From: Novilysobacter_A longmucuonensis
Lineage (GTDB): Bacteria > Pseudomonadota > Gammaproteobacteria > Xanthomonadales > Xanthomonadaceae
Assembly: GCF_046600735.1 (NCBI RefSeq)
Contig: NZ_JBJMAW010000010.1
Span: forward strand, 21,092 to 85,091
DNA length: 64,000 nt
Direction of reading: 5' to 3'
Shown here: positions 32,811-40,688 of the stretch, piece by piece
Layout of the letters: the number at the start of each line of letters is the position of its first letter
How positions within the stretch are numbered: the first letter of the stretch is position 1
Made by a program: the position numbers and the translations under genes
The notes under the pieces: generated by a model
Seen by the model: the letters and a program-made list of their open reading frames with translations, nothing else
The model's database searches: none
Told to the model about the DNA's origin: nothing

Positions 32811-33601
32811 ATGGATACCCCCGCCCACCTGCCCACGCTGTTCCTGTCCCACGGCTCGCCGATGCTCGCGGTGGAGGACTCGCCCGCCGGTCGCTTCCTC
32901 GACCAGTTGGGCGGGGAGCTGCCGCGGCCCAAGGCGGTGCTCGTGGCCTCGGCGCATTTCACCGCCGACCGCCCGACGCTTGGCGCGGACCCGACGCCGC
33001 GGACCGTGCACGATTTTCGCGGCTTCCCGCCACCGCTTTACGACATCCGCTACCCGGTGCCGGGCGCACCCGACCTGGCGCAGCGCATTAGCGGCCTGCT
33101 GAGCGATGCCGGGCTGTCGCCGCAGATCCGCCAGGGAGACGGCATCGATCACGGGGTCTGGGTGCCGTTGCGGCGGATGTACCCGCAGGCCGACATACCA
33201 GTGGTGCCGCTGTCGGTAATGCCGCATGGCGATGCCGCCGCGCACTACGCGATCGGCCGGGCGCTGGCGCCGCTGCGCGCCGACGGCGTGCTGGTGATCG
33301 GGTCTGGCGGCTTCGTGCACAACCTCGGCGACCTCGACTGGCACGCGCACGATGTGCCGCTGTCGCCCTGGGCGCTCGAATTCAGTGAGTGGATGCACCG
33401 GGCGCTGGCGGGTGACGATCTGCCTGCCCTGCTCGATTGGCAGCACGCGCGCCGCACGCGCAACGCGCGCACCCGACCGTCGAACACCTGATGCCGCTGT
33501 TCGTCGCGCTCGGCGCGGCCGGCGAGTCGGCGGCGATGCGCACGATCCACCGTTCGCACCAGATGGGTTCGCTGGCGCTGGACGCGTTTGCGTTCGACTG
33601 A
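32811..33601 (+). pseudogene. DODA-type extradiol dioxygenase, frameshifted near the 3' end
   Basis: The class III extradiol (4,5-DOPA dioxygenase-like) family is seen in LFLSHGSPMLAVEDS, VASAHFTADRP and GDGIDHGVWVPLRRMYP, which carry the zinc/iron-binding His residues, and in VIGSGGFVHNLGDLDWHAHD. In the first frame the protein stops early at 33491 after LLDWQHARRTRNAR. In the frame one base back, RAPHAQRAHPTVEHLMPLF and HQMGSLALDAFAFD continue the family C terminus to a stop at 33601. One base is missing near 33441-33455 in a CG-rich run (CACGCGCGCC). It may be a true mutation or an assembly error; if corrected, the product is about 263 residues. Confidence 0.8.
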
Positions 33602-33630
33602 CGCCGGTCGGATCACAGGGGTTTATAAGC

Positions 33631-33719
33631 CCTGCCCCTCGAGGGGCAGGAGACAAGCGCCCGGCCCTTACTGAAGGTCCGTCAGGATCCCTGCGCTTGT
33701 CCCTCCGCCGCTTTGGCGG
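33631..33719. repeat. strongly structured intergenic block
   Basis: A perfect 20-bp palindrome CCTGCCCCTCGAGGGGCAGG (33631-33650) is followed by GACAAGCGC (33652-33660) that pairs with GCGCTTGTC (33693-33701), then by CCGCC/GGCGG (33705-33719). It precedes the fadH start by about 30 bases. It could be a terminator for the dioxygenase, a leader structure or an uncharacterised repeat. Confidence 0.5.
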
Positions 33720-33752
33720 CATCGTGGCGCCTCCATACGCCCGCGTACTTTC

Positions 33753-35828
33753 ATGACCGCTGCCGATCATCCACTGCATCATTCCCTGTACCCGCAGCTG
33801 TTCGCCCCGCTCGATCTGGGTTTCTGCACGCTGCCCAACCGGGTCCTGATGGGTTCGATGCACACCGGACTGGAGGATCGGGCGCGCGATTTCCCGCGAC
33901 TGGCGGCGTACTTCGCCGAACGCGCAGCCGGCGGCGTCGGGCTGATGGTCACCGGCGGCTTCGCGCCGAACATCAGCGGCTGGCTCAAGCCGTTCGGCGG
34001 CAAGCTCAGCTGGTCGTGGGAAGCCCGCAAACATCGCCAGGTGACCGGGGCGGTCCACGCGCACGGCAGCCGCATCTGCCTGCAGATCCTGCACGCCGGT
34101 CGCTATGGCTATCAGCCGCTGCAGGTCGCGCCCTCGCGGCTGAAGGCGCCGATCAACCCGTTCACACCGCGGGCGCTGAGCGCACGCGGGGTGGAGCGAC
34201 AGATCGACGCCTTCGTACGCACCGCGCAGCTGGCGCGGGAGGCCGGCTACGACGGCGTCGAGGTGATGGGCTCGGAGGGTTACCTGCTCAACCAGTTCAC
34301 CGCGCCACGGACCAACCGGCGCGACGACGCATTCGGCGGCGACGCGGCGCGGCGCAGGCGTTTCGCGGTCGAGATCGTGCGCCGCATCCGCCAGGCCTGC
34401 GGGCCGGATTTCATCCTGATCTACCGGCTGTCGATGATCGACCTGGTCGAGGGCGGGCTGAGCTGGGACGAAGTGGTGCAGCAGGCCCGCGCGGTCGAGG
34501 CCGCGGGCGCGACCCTGATCAACACCGGCATCGGCTGGCACGAGGCGCGCATCCCGACCATCGTCACCTCGGTGCCGCGCGCTGCGTTCGCCGGCATCAC
34601 CGCGCGGCTCAAGCCGGAGGTCGGGCTGCCATTGATCGCCACCAACCGGATCAACACGCCCGAAGTCGCCGAGCGCCTCCTCGCCGCCGGCCAGGCCGAC
34701 ATGGTCTCGATGGCACGCCCGCTGCTCGCCGATCCGGCCTGGGTCGCCAAGGCGCGCGATGCCCGCGGCGACGAGATCAACACCTGCATCGCCTGCAACC
34801 AGGCCTGCCTGGACCACGTGTTCCAGAACAGGACCGCGAGTTGCCTGGTCAACCCGCGCGCCTGCCACGAGACCGAGCTGAACTACCTGCCGGCCGCGGT
34901 GCCCAAGACCATCGCCGTGGTCGGCGCCGGTCCGGCCGGGCTGGCCGCCGCAACCGTCGCCGCCGGACGCGGCCATCGGGTGACCCTGTTCGAGACGAAC
35001 CACGAGATCGGCGGCCAGTTCAATCTGGCCAAGCGCATCCCCGGCAAGGAGGAGTTCCACGAGACGCTGCGCTATTTCCGGCGGCAGATCGAGCTCACCG
35101 GCATCGAGCTGCGGCTGGACACGCGAGCCGATGCGGCCGCGCTGGCCGGATTCGACGAGGTGGTGCTCGCAAGCGGCATCCGCCCGCGCCAGGTCGGATT
35201 TCCCGGCGCGCGCCACCCCAAGGTGGTCAGCTACCTCGACGTACTGACCGGGCGCGTGGTGCCGGGCCGCAGGGTGGCGATCATCGGCGCCGGCGGCATC
35301 GGCTTTGACGTCGCCGGGTTCCTGGTGCACGAAGGCCCCTCGTCCGCGCTGGATGCCGAGCGCTGGCACGCCGAATGGGGCGTGGACCTGGGCTACGGCG
35401 AGAACCGCGGCGGACTGGCGCCGACGCCGCGCGCGCCGGTCCGCCCCGCGTATCCCGGCCCGGAGCCCCCCGCGCGCGAGGTCTGGCTGCTGCAGCGCAG
35501 CCCCGGCAAACTCGGCGCCCGTCTAAGCAAGACCACCGGCTGGGTGCACCGCGCCGCGCTGAAGGCCCGCGGCGTGCGCATGCTTGGCGGAGTCGAATAT
35601 CTCGGCGTCGACGCCGCCGGCCTGCATGTCCGCATCGACGGCACGTTGCAGACGCTCCCGGCCGACCACGTGGTGACCTGTGCCGGTCAGGAGCCATACC
35701 GGCCGCTGGCTGCAGAGCTGGAGGCAGCTGGACGGTCGTTCCACGTGATCGGCGGCGCCGATATCGCCGCCGAGCTCGACGCCAAGCGCGCCATCGCGCA
35801 GGGCAGCCGGATCGCGGCGGCACTGTGA
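33753..35828 (+). CDS. fadH: NADPH-dependent 2,4-dienoyl-CoA reductase
   Basis: A 691-residue flavo-iron-sulfur enzyme of unsaturated fatty-acid beta-oxidation. The N-terminal FMN TIM barrel (about 1-360) resembles Old Yellow Enzyme (LPNRVLMGSMHTGLED, QILHAGRYGYQ, and GIGWHEARIPTI with the proton-donor His). The 4Fe-4S cluster ligands are in CIACNQACLDH and SCLVNPRAC. FAD/NADPH domains follow with VVGAGPAGLAAATV and VAIIGAGGIGFDVAGF. Length matches E. coli FadH (672). It stands alone between the dioxygenase and the cell-wall hydrolase. Fatty-acid breakdown and the nearby methylcitrate genes would both serve lipid-rich growth, but this link is inference. Confidence 0.93.
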   Translation: MTAADHPLHHSLYPQLFAPLDLGFCTLPNRVLMGSMHTGLEDRARDFPRLAAYFAERAAGGVGLMVTGGFAPNISGWLKPFGGKLSWSWEARKHRQVTGAVHAHGSRICLQILHAGRYGYQPLQVAPSRLKAPINPFTPRALSARGVERQIDAFVRTAQLAREAGYDGVEVMGSEGYLLNQFTAPRTNRRDDAFGGDAARRRRFAVEIVRRIRQACGPDFILIYRLSMIDLVEGGLSWDEVVQQARAVEAAGATLINTGIGWHEARIPTIVTSVPRAAFAGITARLKPEVGLPLIATNRINTPEVAERLLAAGQADMVSMARPLLADPAWVAKARDARGDEINTCIACNQACLDHVFQNRTASCLVNPRACHETELNYLPAAVPKTIAVVGAGPAGLAAATVAAGRGHRVTLFETNHEIGGQFNLAKRIPGKEEFHETLRYFRRQIELTGIELRLDTRADAAALAGFDEVVLASGIRPRQVGFPGARHPKVVSYLDVLTGRVVPGRRVAIIGAGGIGFDVAGFLVHEGPSSALDAERWHAEWGVDLGYGENRGGLAPTPRAPVRPAYPGPEPPAREVWLLQRSPGKLGARLSKTTGWVHRAALKARGVRMLGGVEYLGVDAAGLHVRIDGTLQTLPADHVVTCAGQEPYRPLAAELEAAGRSFHVIGGADIAAELDAKRAIAQGSRIAAAL

Positions 35829-36247
35829 CCTTGGGAACCGGAGCTCCGCGGCTCCCAAGCGACGCCGGCGCTTGGGCTGGAGCGACTTGCTCAGCAGATC
35901 CGGAGCACAAAAACCCGCATCCTGAGCACAGCTTGAACCAGACATTCACCTGACGTTTATCTACCGGCGGGTACCGTGCCGCAACTTTTCAGCCGCCCCC
36001 GATGGCGGCACCCACGCCGCCCGCGCCCTCTGCGCGGATCCGGTGAAGGGGCAAAGCGCGCCATAGAGCTCGCCGCCCTCCCCAGTACGCCATGCCGGTT
36101 TGCGCCGCAGTAGCCGTCTCTACCAGGAGAAGGCCGCTGAAGTGCGGCCCGGCCCGCCCCCGCCCTTGCCCGCCCCTGCGGCACGGGAGAGGGCAATGCG
36201 AGTCCTCGACCAGCTCGAGGACGTGTACCCGGAGCAAGGAGTTCGAC
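35829..36247. other. intergenic region with hairpins, no gene called
   Basis: About 420 bases ahead of the cell-wall hydrolase. It contains a weak promoter-like TTGAAC (35933) - 18 bases - TTATCT (35957), a decayed CCCGCCCCTGCGGCACGGGA stretch near 36165-36190 and a perfect hairpin GTCCTCGA/TCGAGGAC at 36202-36222, ending 16 bases before the hydrolase ribosome-binding region. No gene motif is seen in open frames here. Confidence 0.4.
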
Positions 36248-36706
36248 ATGAAACTGGCCTGGATCCTCTGGTTGGCCTCGGTACTGCCACCACCCGCCGC
36301 CGATTCGTTGTGCCTGAGCACGACCTTGTACCTGGAAGCCCGCGACCAGTCGGTCCAGGGCCAGCAGGCAGTCGCCGAGGTCGCGCTGCGCCGCCGTGAC
36401 AGCGGACTGTGGGGCGACAGCGTCTGTTCGGTGGTCACCGCGCGCGCGCAGTTCGCCCCGACGATCGTCTCGCCCAACACCCGCCTGACCAACACCGAGG
36501 CCTGGGCCGAGTCGGTGACGATCGCGCTGGAGGCCGAGCGCAACTGGGCGCTGCCCGTCGGCGAACGCAACGAGATCGTCCCCGGCGCCAGCCACTTCCT
36601 CGCGCACGCGATCGCCTTCCCGAGCTGGCGCAACTCCTACCAGGTCGCCACGATCGGCGACCACACCTTCCTGCGCGTGCAGTCGCTGAAGCCACGCGGG
36701 TCCTGA
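36248..36706 (+). CDS. cell-wall hydrolase, SleB family
   Basis: A 152-residue exported protein with a short signal peptide (MKLAWILWLASVLPPPAA) and a Hydrolase_2 (SleB-like) domain. It is recognised from LSTTLYLEARDQSVQGQQAVAEVALRRR (catalytic Glu in EARD), WGDSVCSVVTARAQFAP and GASHFLAHAIAFPSW. The family cleaves peptidoglycan, as a lytic transglycosylase in spore formers; in Gram-negatives it probably remodels the wall. AAGGAG lies 5 bases before the chosen ATG. Confidence 0.82.
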   Translation: MKLAWILWLASVLPPPAADSLCLSTTLYLEARDQSVQGQQAVAEVALRRRDSGLWGDSVCSVVTARAQFAPTIVSPNTRLTNTEAWAESVTIALEAERNWALPVGERNEIVPGASHFLAHAIAFPSWRNSYQVATIGDHTFLRVQSLKPRGS

Positions 36707-36754
36707 AGCCAGGGCGCAGCGGCACTTGATCCGTGGGATCCGATCCGCCGCAAG

Positions 36755-36782
36755 AAAAAAGCCGCACGATGTGCGGCTTTTT
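36755..36782. terminator. bidirectional rho-independent terminator
   Basis: Hairpin GCCGCAC/GTGCGGC with a GAT loop, flanked by A6 and T5. It lies between the convergent cell-wall hydrolase and ion-channel genes and can serve both. Confidence 0.88.
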
Positions 36783-36799
36783 CATCAAGGCCCTTCCCC

Positions 36800-37255
36800 C
36801 TAACCGACGTCGCTGTTCTGCCTGGACATCTGCCGGTAGGTGAACGAAGCCGACCAGGTGAGCAGCACGAAGCCGGTCAACGCCTCGGCCCCGGCCAGCA
36901 GCCGGATCGGTCCATCGGGCGACAGCTCGCCGAACCCGACCGTGGTGTAGGTCACCGATGAGAAGTAGATCGAGTCCGCAAGGCTCATCGAGACCATGCC
37001 CACGATGGTTCCGGTGCCGGGAATCATCAGCAGCCCCCAGTACACCAGGCCCACCAGCGCGATCTCCAGCGCATGCAGCGTGAGCAGGCCGAAGACCACC
37101 TTCATGATCCGGCGCTCGTCGCCCGCCCCCGCCGAGGCGCCGCCATAGCGGCGCCCCAGCGCGGCGAGCCCTTCGAAATGCGCGAACACCAGCGCGGCAA
37201 TGCTCAGCAGCGTTGCCACCGCGACGGCTGCACCCGGGCTCCAGAGCGAGGCCAT
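36800..37255 (-). CDS. small two-transmembrane-type ion channel protein
   Basis: A 151-residue membrane protein with four hydrophobic segments (about 8-26, 50-75, 85-105 and 122-140) and, near residue 105, a potassium-channel-type pore loop SSVTYTTVGFGELSP. The filter reads TVGFG, the accepted variant of TVGYG, so K+ selectivity is likely. It matches the Ion_trans_2 channel fold. The gene lies 9 bases after prpC in the same direction and may be co-transcribed; no regulatory RCK or cyclic-nucleotide domain is fused. Its link to propionate metabolism is unknown. Confidence 0.78.
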   Translation of the reverse strand: MASLWSPGAAVAVATLLSIAALVFAHFEGLAALGRRYGGASAGAGDERRIMKVVFGLLTLHALEIALVGLVYWGLLMIPGTGTIVGMVSMSLADSIYFSSVTYTTVGFGELSPDGPIRLLAGAEALTGFVLLTWSASFTYRQMSRQNSDVG

Positions 37256-37264
37256 CGTTGCGCG

Positions 37265-38416
37265 TCAGCGCTGTTGGATTGGCACGTACGCGCGATCCTC
37301 CGGCCCGGTGTAGTTCGCGCTCGGGCGGATGATCTTGCCGTCCTCGCGCTGCTCGATGACATGCGCGCTCCAGCCGGTGGTGCGCGCAATCACGAACAAC
37401 GGGGTGAACATCGGCGTCGGTATGCCCATCATGTGATACGCCGACGCGCTGTACCAATCAAGGTTCGGGAACATCTTCTTGCTGTCCATCATCAGGGTCT
37501 CGATGCGCTCGCTGACATCGAACAGCAGCTTGTTGCCGGCGTCATCGCACAGCTTGCGCGAGAGCTCCTTGATGATCGGGTTGCGCGGGTCGCCGGTCGT
37601 ATAGACCGGATGGCCGAAGCCGATGATGATTTCCTTGCGCTCGATGCGTGCGCGGATGTCGGCTTCTGCTTCGTCGGCCGACGAGTAACGCGAGATGATG
37701 TCCATCGCCACCTCATTGGCGCCGCCATGCTTGGGCCCGCGCAATGACCCGATCGCGCCGGTCAGGCACGAGTGCAGGTCCGAGCCGGTGCCGGCGATCA
37801 CCCGTGCGGTGAACGTGCTGGCGTTGAACTCGTGCTCGGCGTACAGCACCAGCGACTTGTCCAGCGACTGCGCGTGCAGCGCGCTCGGCGGCTCGCCGTG
37901 CAGCAGGTGCAGGAAGTGGGCGGCCACGTTGTCGTCGTCGGTCTCCACGTCTATGCGGCGGCCGTTGCGGGTGAAGTGCCACCAATACAGCAGCATCGAG
38001 CCGAAGCTGGCGATCAGTTTGTCGGCGATGTCGCGCGCCTCCGACGCCGGGTGGCCGTCGCGCTCAGGCAGCACCGTGCCGAGCACGGAGCAACCGGTGC
38101 GCAATACGTCCATCGGGTGCGCATTGGCCGGCACCAGTTCGAGCGCCTCGGCCACGATCGCCGGCAGCCCGCGCAGGCGCTGCAGCTTGGCCTTGTAGGC
38201 GTCGAGCTGCGGCTGCGTCGGCAGCACGCCGTGCACCAGCAGATGCGAGACCTCCTCGAACGAGGACTTCGTCGCCAGGTCGTGGATGTCGTAGCCGCGG
38301 TAGTGCAGGTCATTGCCGCTGCGACCGACCGTACACAGCGCGGTATTGCCGGCGGCGGTGCCACTGAGCGCGACGGATTTCTTCGGCTTGGGCAGGGTGC
38401 TGGTGGTGTCGCTCAT
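37265..38416 (-). CDS. prpC: 2-methylcitrate synthase (citrate synthase family)
   Basis: A 383-residue citrate-synthase-family enzyme. The catalytic residues appear in GPKHGGANEVAM (His), GFGHPVYTTGDPRN (His) and a downstream Asp. Short length (a 430-residue GltA has an extra N-terminal domain) and neighbouring prpB mark it as 2-methylcitrate synthase, joining propionyl-CoA and oxaloacetate. The start at 38416 gives MSDTTSTLPKPKKSVALSGT and is preceded by AGAGAGGA; frames extending upstream pass through a repeat and are not used. It lies 152 bases downstream of prpB. Confidence 0.9.
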   Translation of the reverse strand: MSDTTSTLPKPKKSVALSGTAAGNTALCTVGRSGNDLHYRGYDIHDLATKSSFEEVSHLLVHGVLPTQPQLDAYKAKLQRLRGLPAIVAEALELVPANAHPMDVLRTGCSVLGTVLPERDGHPASEARDIADKLIASFGSMLLYWWHFTRNGRRIDVETDDDNVAAHFLHLLHGEPPSALHAQSLDKSLVLYAEHEFNASTFTARVIAGTGSDLHSCLTGAIGSLRGPKHGGANEVAMDIISRYSSADEAEADIRARIERKEIIIGFGHPVYTTGDPRNPIIKELSRKLCDDAGNKLLFDVSERIETLMMDSKKMFPNLDWYSASAYHMMGIPTPMFTPLFVIARTTGWSAHVIEQREDGKIIRPSANYTGPEDRAYVPIQQR

Positions 38417-38438
38417 CTCGAATCCTCTCTGCACTGAA

Positions 38439-38558
38439 CCCCCTCTCCCGCTTGTGGGAGAGGGGCGGGGTGAGGGCGTTGGGAATCGGCAGTCGTGCGA
38501 GCTTGAAGTCGCGCGTGCCCTCATCCGCCCTTCGGTCACCTCCTCCCGCACGCGGGAG
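38439..38558. repeat. nested inverted repeat between prpB and prpC
   Basis: CCCTCTCCC (38441) pairs with GGGAGAGGG (38456), and GGGGTGAGGGC (38467 on) pairs with GCCCTCATCC (38516 on); a further CTCCCGC/GCGGGAG stem is near 38541-38556. It is about 120 bases and looks like a small non-autonomous palindromic element. A decayed relative is near 36165-36195. Confidence 0.65.
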
Positions 38559-38567
38559 AAGGAAAAA

Positions 38568-39452
38568 TCACTCGTCCTTGGCCGAAAACAACGCGTCGAG
38601 CTTGTCCTCGTACTCGTGATAGCCGAGGAAGTCATACAGCTCCGCGCGGGTCTGCAGGGTGTCGATGATGTGCTTCTGCGTGCCGTCGCGCCGCACCGTC
38701 TCGTAGAAGTGCAGCGCTGCCTTGTTCATCGCGCGGTAGGCGCCACAGCAGTACAGGGCGATGTCGACGCCGGCCTCGCGCAGCTCGTCGGTAGTGAAGA
38801 ACGGGGTCGAGCCGAATTCGGTCAGGTTGGCCAGGATCGGTACCTTCACCGCCTGCTTGAACCGGCGGTAGTCCTCCAGTGAGCGCATCGCTTCGGGAAA
38901 GATCATGTCGGCACCGGCCTCGACGTAGGCCACCGCGCGCTCGATCGCCGCATCGATCCCTTCGACGGCCGCGGCGTCGGTACGCGCCATGATCACGAAG
39001 CCGGCATCAACGCGCGCATCGACCGCGGTCTTGACCCGGTCGACCATCTCGCCGCGCGGCACCACCTCCTTGCCGGGACGGTGGCCGCAGCGCTTCTGCC
39101 CGACCTGGTCCTCCATGTGCACCGCGGCCACGCCGACGCGCTCGAAAGATCTGATCGTACGCGCGATGTTGAATGCGCCGCCCCAGCCGGTATCGATGTC
39201 GACCAGCAACGGCATCCCGGTGGCATCGACGATCCGGCGCGCGTCGGTGAGCACGTCTTCCATCGTGCTGATGCCGAGGTCGGGCATGCCCAGCGAGTTG
39301 GCCGCGACGCCACCACCGGACAAGTACAGCGCCTTGTAACCGACGCGCCTGGCCATCAGGCCGGCGTAGGCGGTGATCGCGCCCATGACCTGCAGCGGGG
39401 CTTCCTGTTCGATCGCGGCGCGGAAACGTACGCCTGCGGACTCTCGTGACAT
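38568..39452 (-). CDS. prpB: 2-methylisocitrate lyase
   Basis: A 294-residue isocitrate-lyase-superfamily enzyme that splits 2-methylisocitrate into pyruvate and succinate. Seen are LYLSGGGVAANSLGMPDLG, the metal-binding LVDIDTGWGGAFN and the active-site loop MEDQVGQKRCGHRPGKEVV (KKCGH-type, here KRCGH). It is the first gene of the prpB-prpC (-channel) run. No prpR-type regulator, acnD or prpF is in the window. Confidence 0.93.
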   Translation of the reverse strand: MSRESAGVRFRAAIEQEAPLQVMGAITAYAGLMARRVGYKALYLSGGGVAANSLGMPDLGISTMEDVLTDARRIVDATGMPLLVDIDTGWGGAFNIARTIRSFERVGVAAVHMEDQVGQKRCGHRPGKEVVPRGEMVDRVKTAVDARVDAGFVIMARTDAAAVEGIDAAIERAVAYVEAGADMIFPEAMRSLEDYRRFKQAVKVPILANLTEFGSTPFFTTDELREAGVDIALYCCGAYRAMNKAALHFYETVRRDGTQKHIIDTLQTRAELYDFLGYHEYEDKLDALFSAKDE

Positions 39453-39462
39453 TGCGTACCTC

Positions 39463-39525
39463 GTAGGGCGGGTTTCAACCCGCCATGTCTGACCGCGAAA
39501 GGTGGCGGGTTGAAACCCGCCCTAC
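39463..39525. repeat. face-to-face pair of GTAGGGCGGGTTTCAACCCG elements
   Basis: GTAGGGCGGGTTTCAACCCG (39463-39484) faces its reverse complement (39504-39525) between prpB and mdh. The GTAG head matches the other elements, but the body is a GGCGGGTT/AACCCGCC stem. Confidence 0.85.
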
Positions 39526-39558
39526 GCAACGAAGGCGACCGGAGTCGCCTTCGCTTTC

Positions 39559-40542
39559 TTACAGCAAGTGCGCCACCCCAGCGCGCTCTTCCTCAAGTTC
39601 AGCCAGGGTCTTGTCCATCCGCTCGCGCGAGAAGGCGTCGATCTCCAGGCCTTCGATGCGGGTGTACTCGCCGTTTTCGGTAGTCACCGGGACGCCGTAG
39701 ATCACACCCTCGGGGATGTCGTAGCTGCCATCGGACGGCACGCCCATCGTCACCCACTTGCCGTTGCTGCCCAGTACCCAGTCGCGGACGTGGTCGATCG
39801 CGGCATTGGCCGCCGAGGCCGCCGAGGACAGGCCGCGTGCTTCGATGACCGCCGCGCCGCGTTTGCCGACCTGCGGGATGAAACTGTCGCTGTTCCAGCT
39901 CGCGTCACCGATCTTGTCTTTCAGCGACTGGCCGTTGACCGTGGCGAAGCGGTAGTCCGGATACATGGTCGGGCTATGGTTGCCCCACACGATCAGCTTC
40001 TCGATGTCGCCCACGGCGACGCCCGCTTTCGATGCCAGCTGCGACAGTGCGCGGTTGTGGTCCAGGCGCAGCATGGCGGTGAAGTTGGCCGCCTTCAGAT
40101 CCTTTGCTGACTTCATCGCGATGTAGGCGTTGGTGTTGGCCGGGTTGCCGACCACCAGCACCTTGACCTCGCGCGAGGCGACCTTGTTCAGCGCCGCGCC
40201 CTGGGCGGTGAAGATCTTGGCGTTTTCCAGCAGCAGGTCCTTGCGCTCCATGCCGGGACCGCGCGGACGCGCGCCGACCAGCAGGGCGATGTCGGCGTCC
40301 TTGAACGCGACCTCGGCGTCGGCGGTGCCGACCATGCCGGCCAGCAGCGGGAACGCGCAATCTTCCAGTTCCATCATCACGCCCTTGAGCGCGGCCTGGG
40401 CCTTGTCCATCGGCAGCTCGAGCATCTGCAGGATCATCGGCTGGTCCTTGCCGAGCATCTCGCCGGAGGCGATGCGGAACAGCAGCGAATAGCCGATCTG
40501 GCCGGCAGCTCCGGTGACGGCAACGCGGATGGGGGTTTTCAT
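39559..40542 (-). CDS. mdh: malate dehydrogenase
   Basis: A 327-residue NAD-dependent enzyme of the citric-acid cycle, interconverting malate and oxaloacetate. The Rossmann motif is VTGAAGQIGYSLLFRIASG; substrate-binding Arg lies in GARPRGPGMERKDLL; the catalytic Asp-His pair is in MLRLDHNRALSQL and VWGNHSPTMYPD. It is the LDH/MDH subgroup common in Xanthomonas and Burkholderia (327-328 residues). The start at 40542 follows GGAG; a second ATG 12 bases upstream overlaps the ribosome-binding site. Confidence 0.95.
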   Translation of the reverse strand: MKTPIRVAVTGAAGQIGYSLLFRIASGEMLGKDQPMILQMLELPMDKAQAALKGVMMELEDCAFPLLAGMVGTADAEVAFKDADIALLVGARPRGPGMERKDLLLENAKIFTAQGAALNKVASREVKVLVVGNPANTNAYIAMKSAKDLKAANFTAMLRLDHNRALSQLASKAGVAVGDIEKLIVWGNHSPTMYPDYRFATVNGQSLKDKIGDASWNSDSFIPQVGKRGAAVIEARGLSSAASAANAAIDHVRDWVLGSNGKWVTMGVPSDGSYDIPEGVIYGVPVTTENGEYTRIEGLEIDAFSRERMDKTLAELEEERAGVAHLL

Positions 40543-40559
40543 GGGGAACTCCAATGAAG

Positions 40560-40677
40560 CGGGGAACGGGGAAAAGGGGACAGGGGAATGGCGGGTATCG
40601 CGGTCGCAGAAGCGGCGTCGATTTCAGGCGGGAAGGACTTGCCATTCTGTGTTCCCTGCTCCCGATTCCCGCCTCTT
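40560..40677. repeat. imperfect purine-rich inverted repeat
   Basis: GGGGAACGGGGAAAAGGGGA at 40560 onward faces TTCCCTGCTCCCGATTCCCG at 40652-40671. The gap lies between mdh and the aminotransferase. It is decayed and its ends are uncertain. Confidence 0.5.
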
Positions 40678-40688
40678 CTCCTTTACCG

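Noticed and set aside
29645..35369. Two long antisense frames through the OmpA, prpD, dioxygenase and fadH genes
   Set aside because: Both overlap well-supported genes and show only low-complexity Arg/Ala/Val/Gly content.
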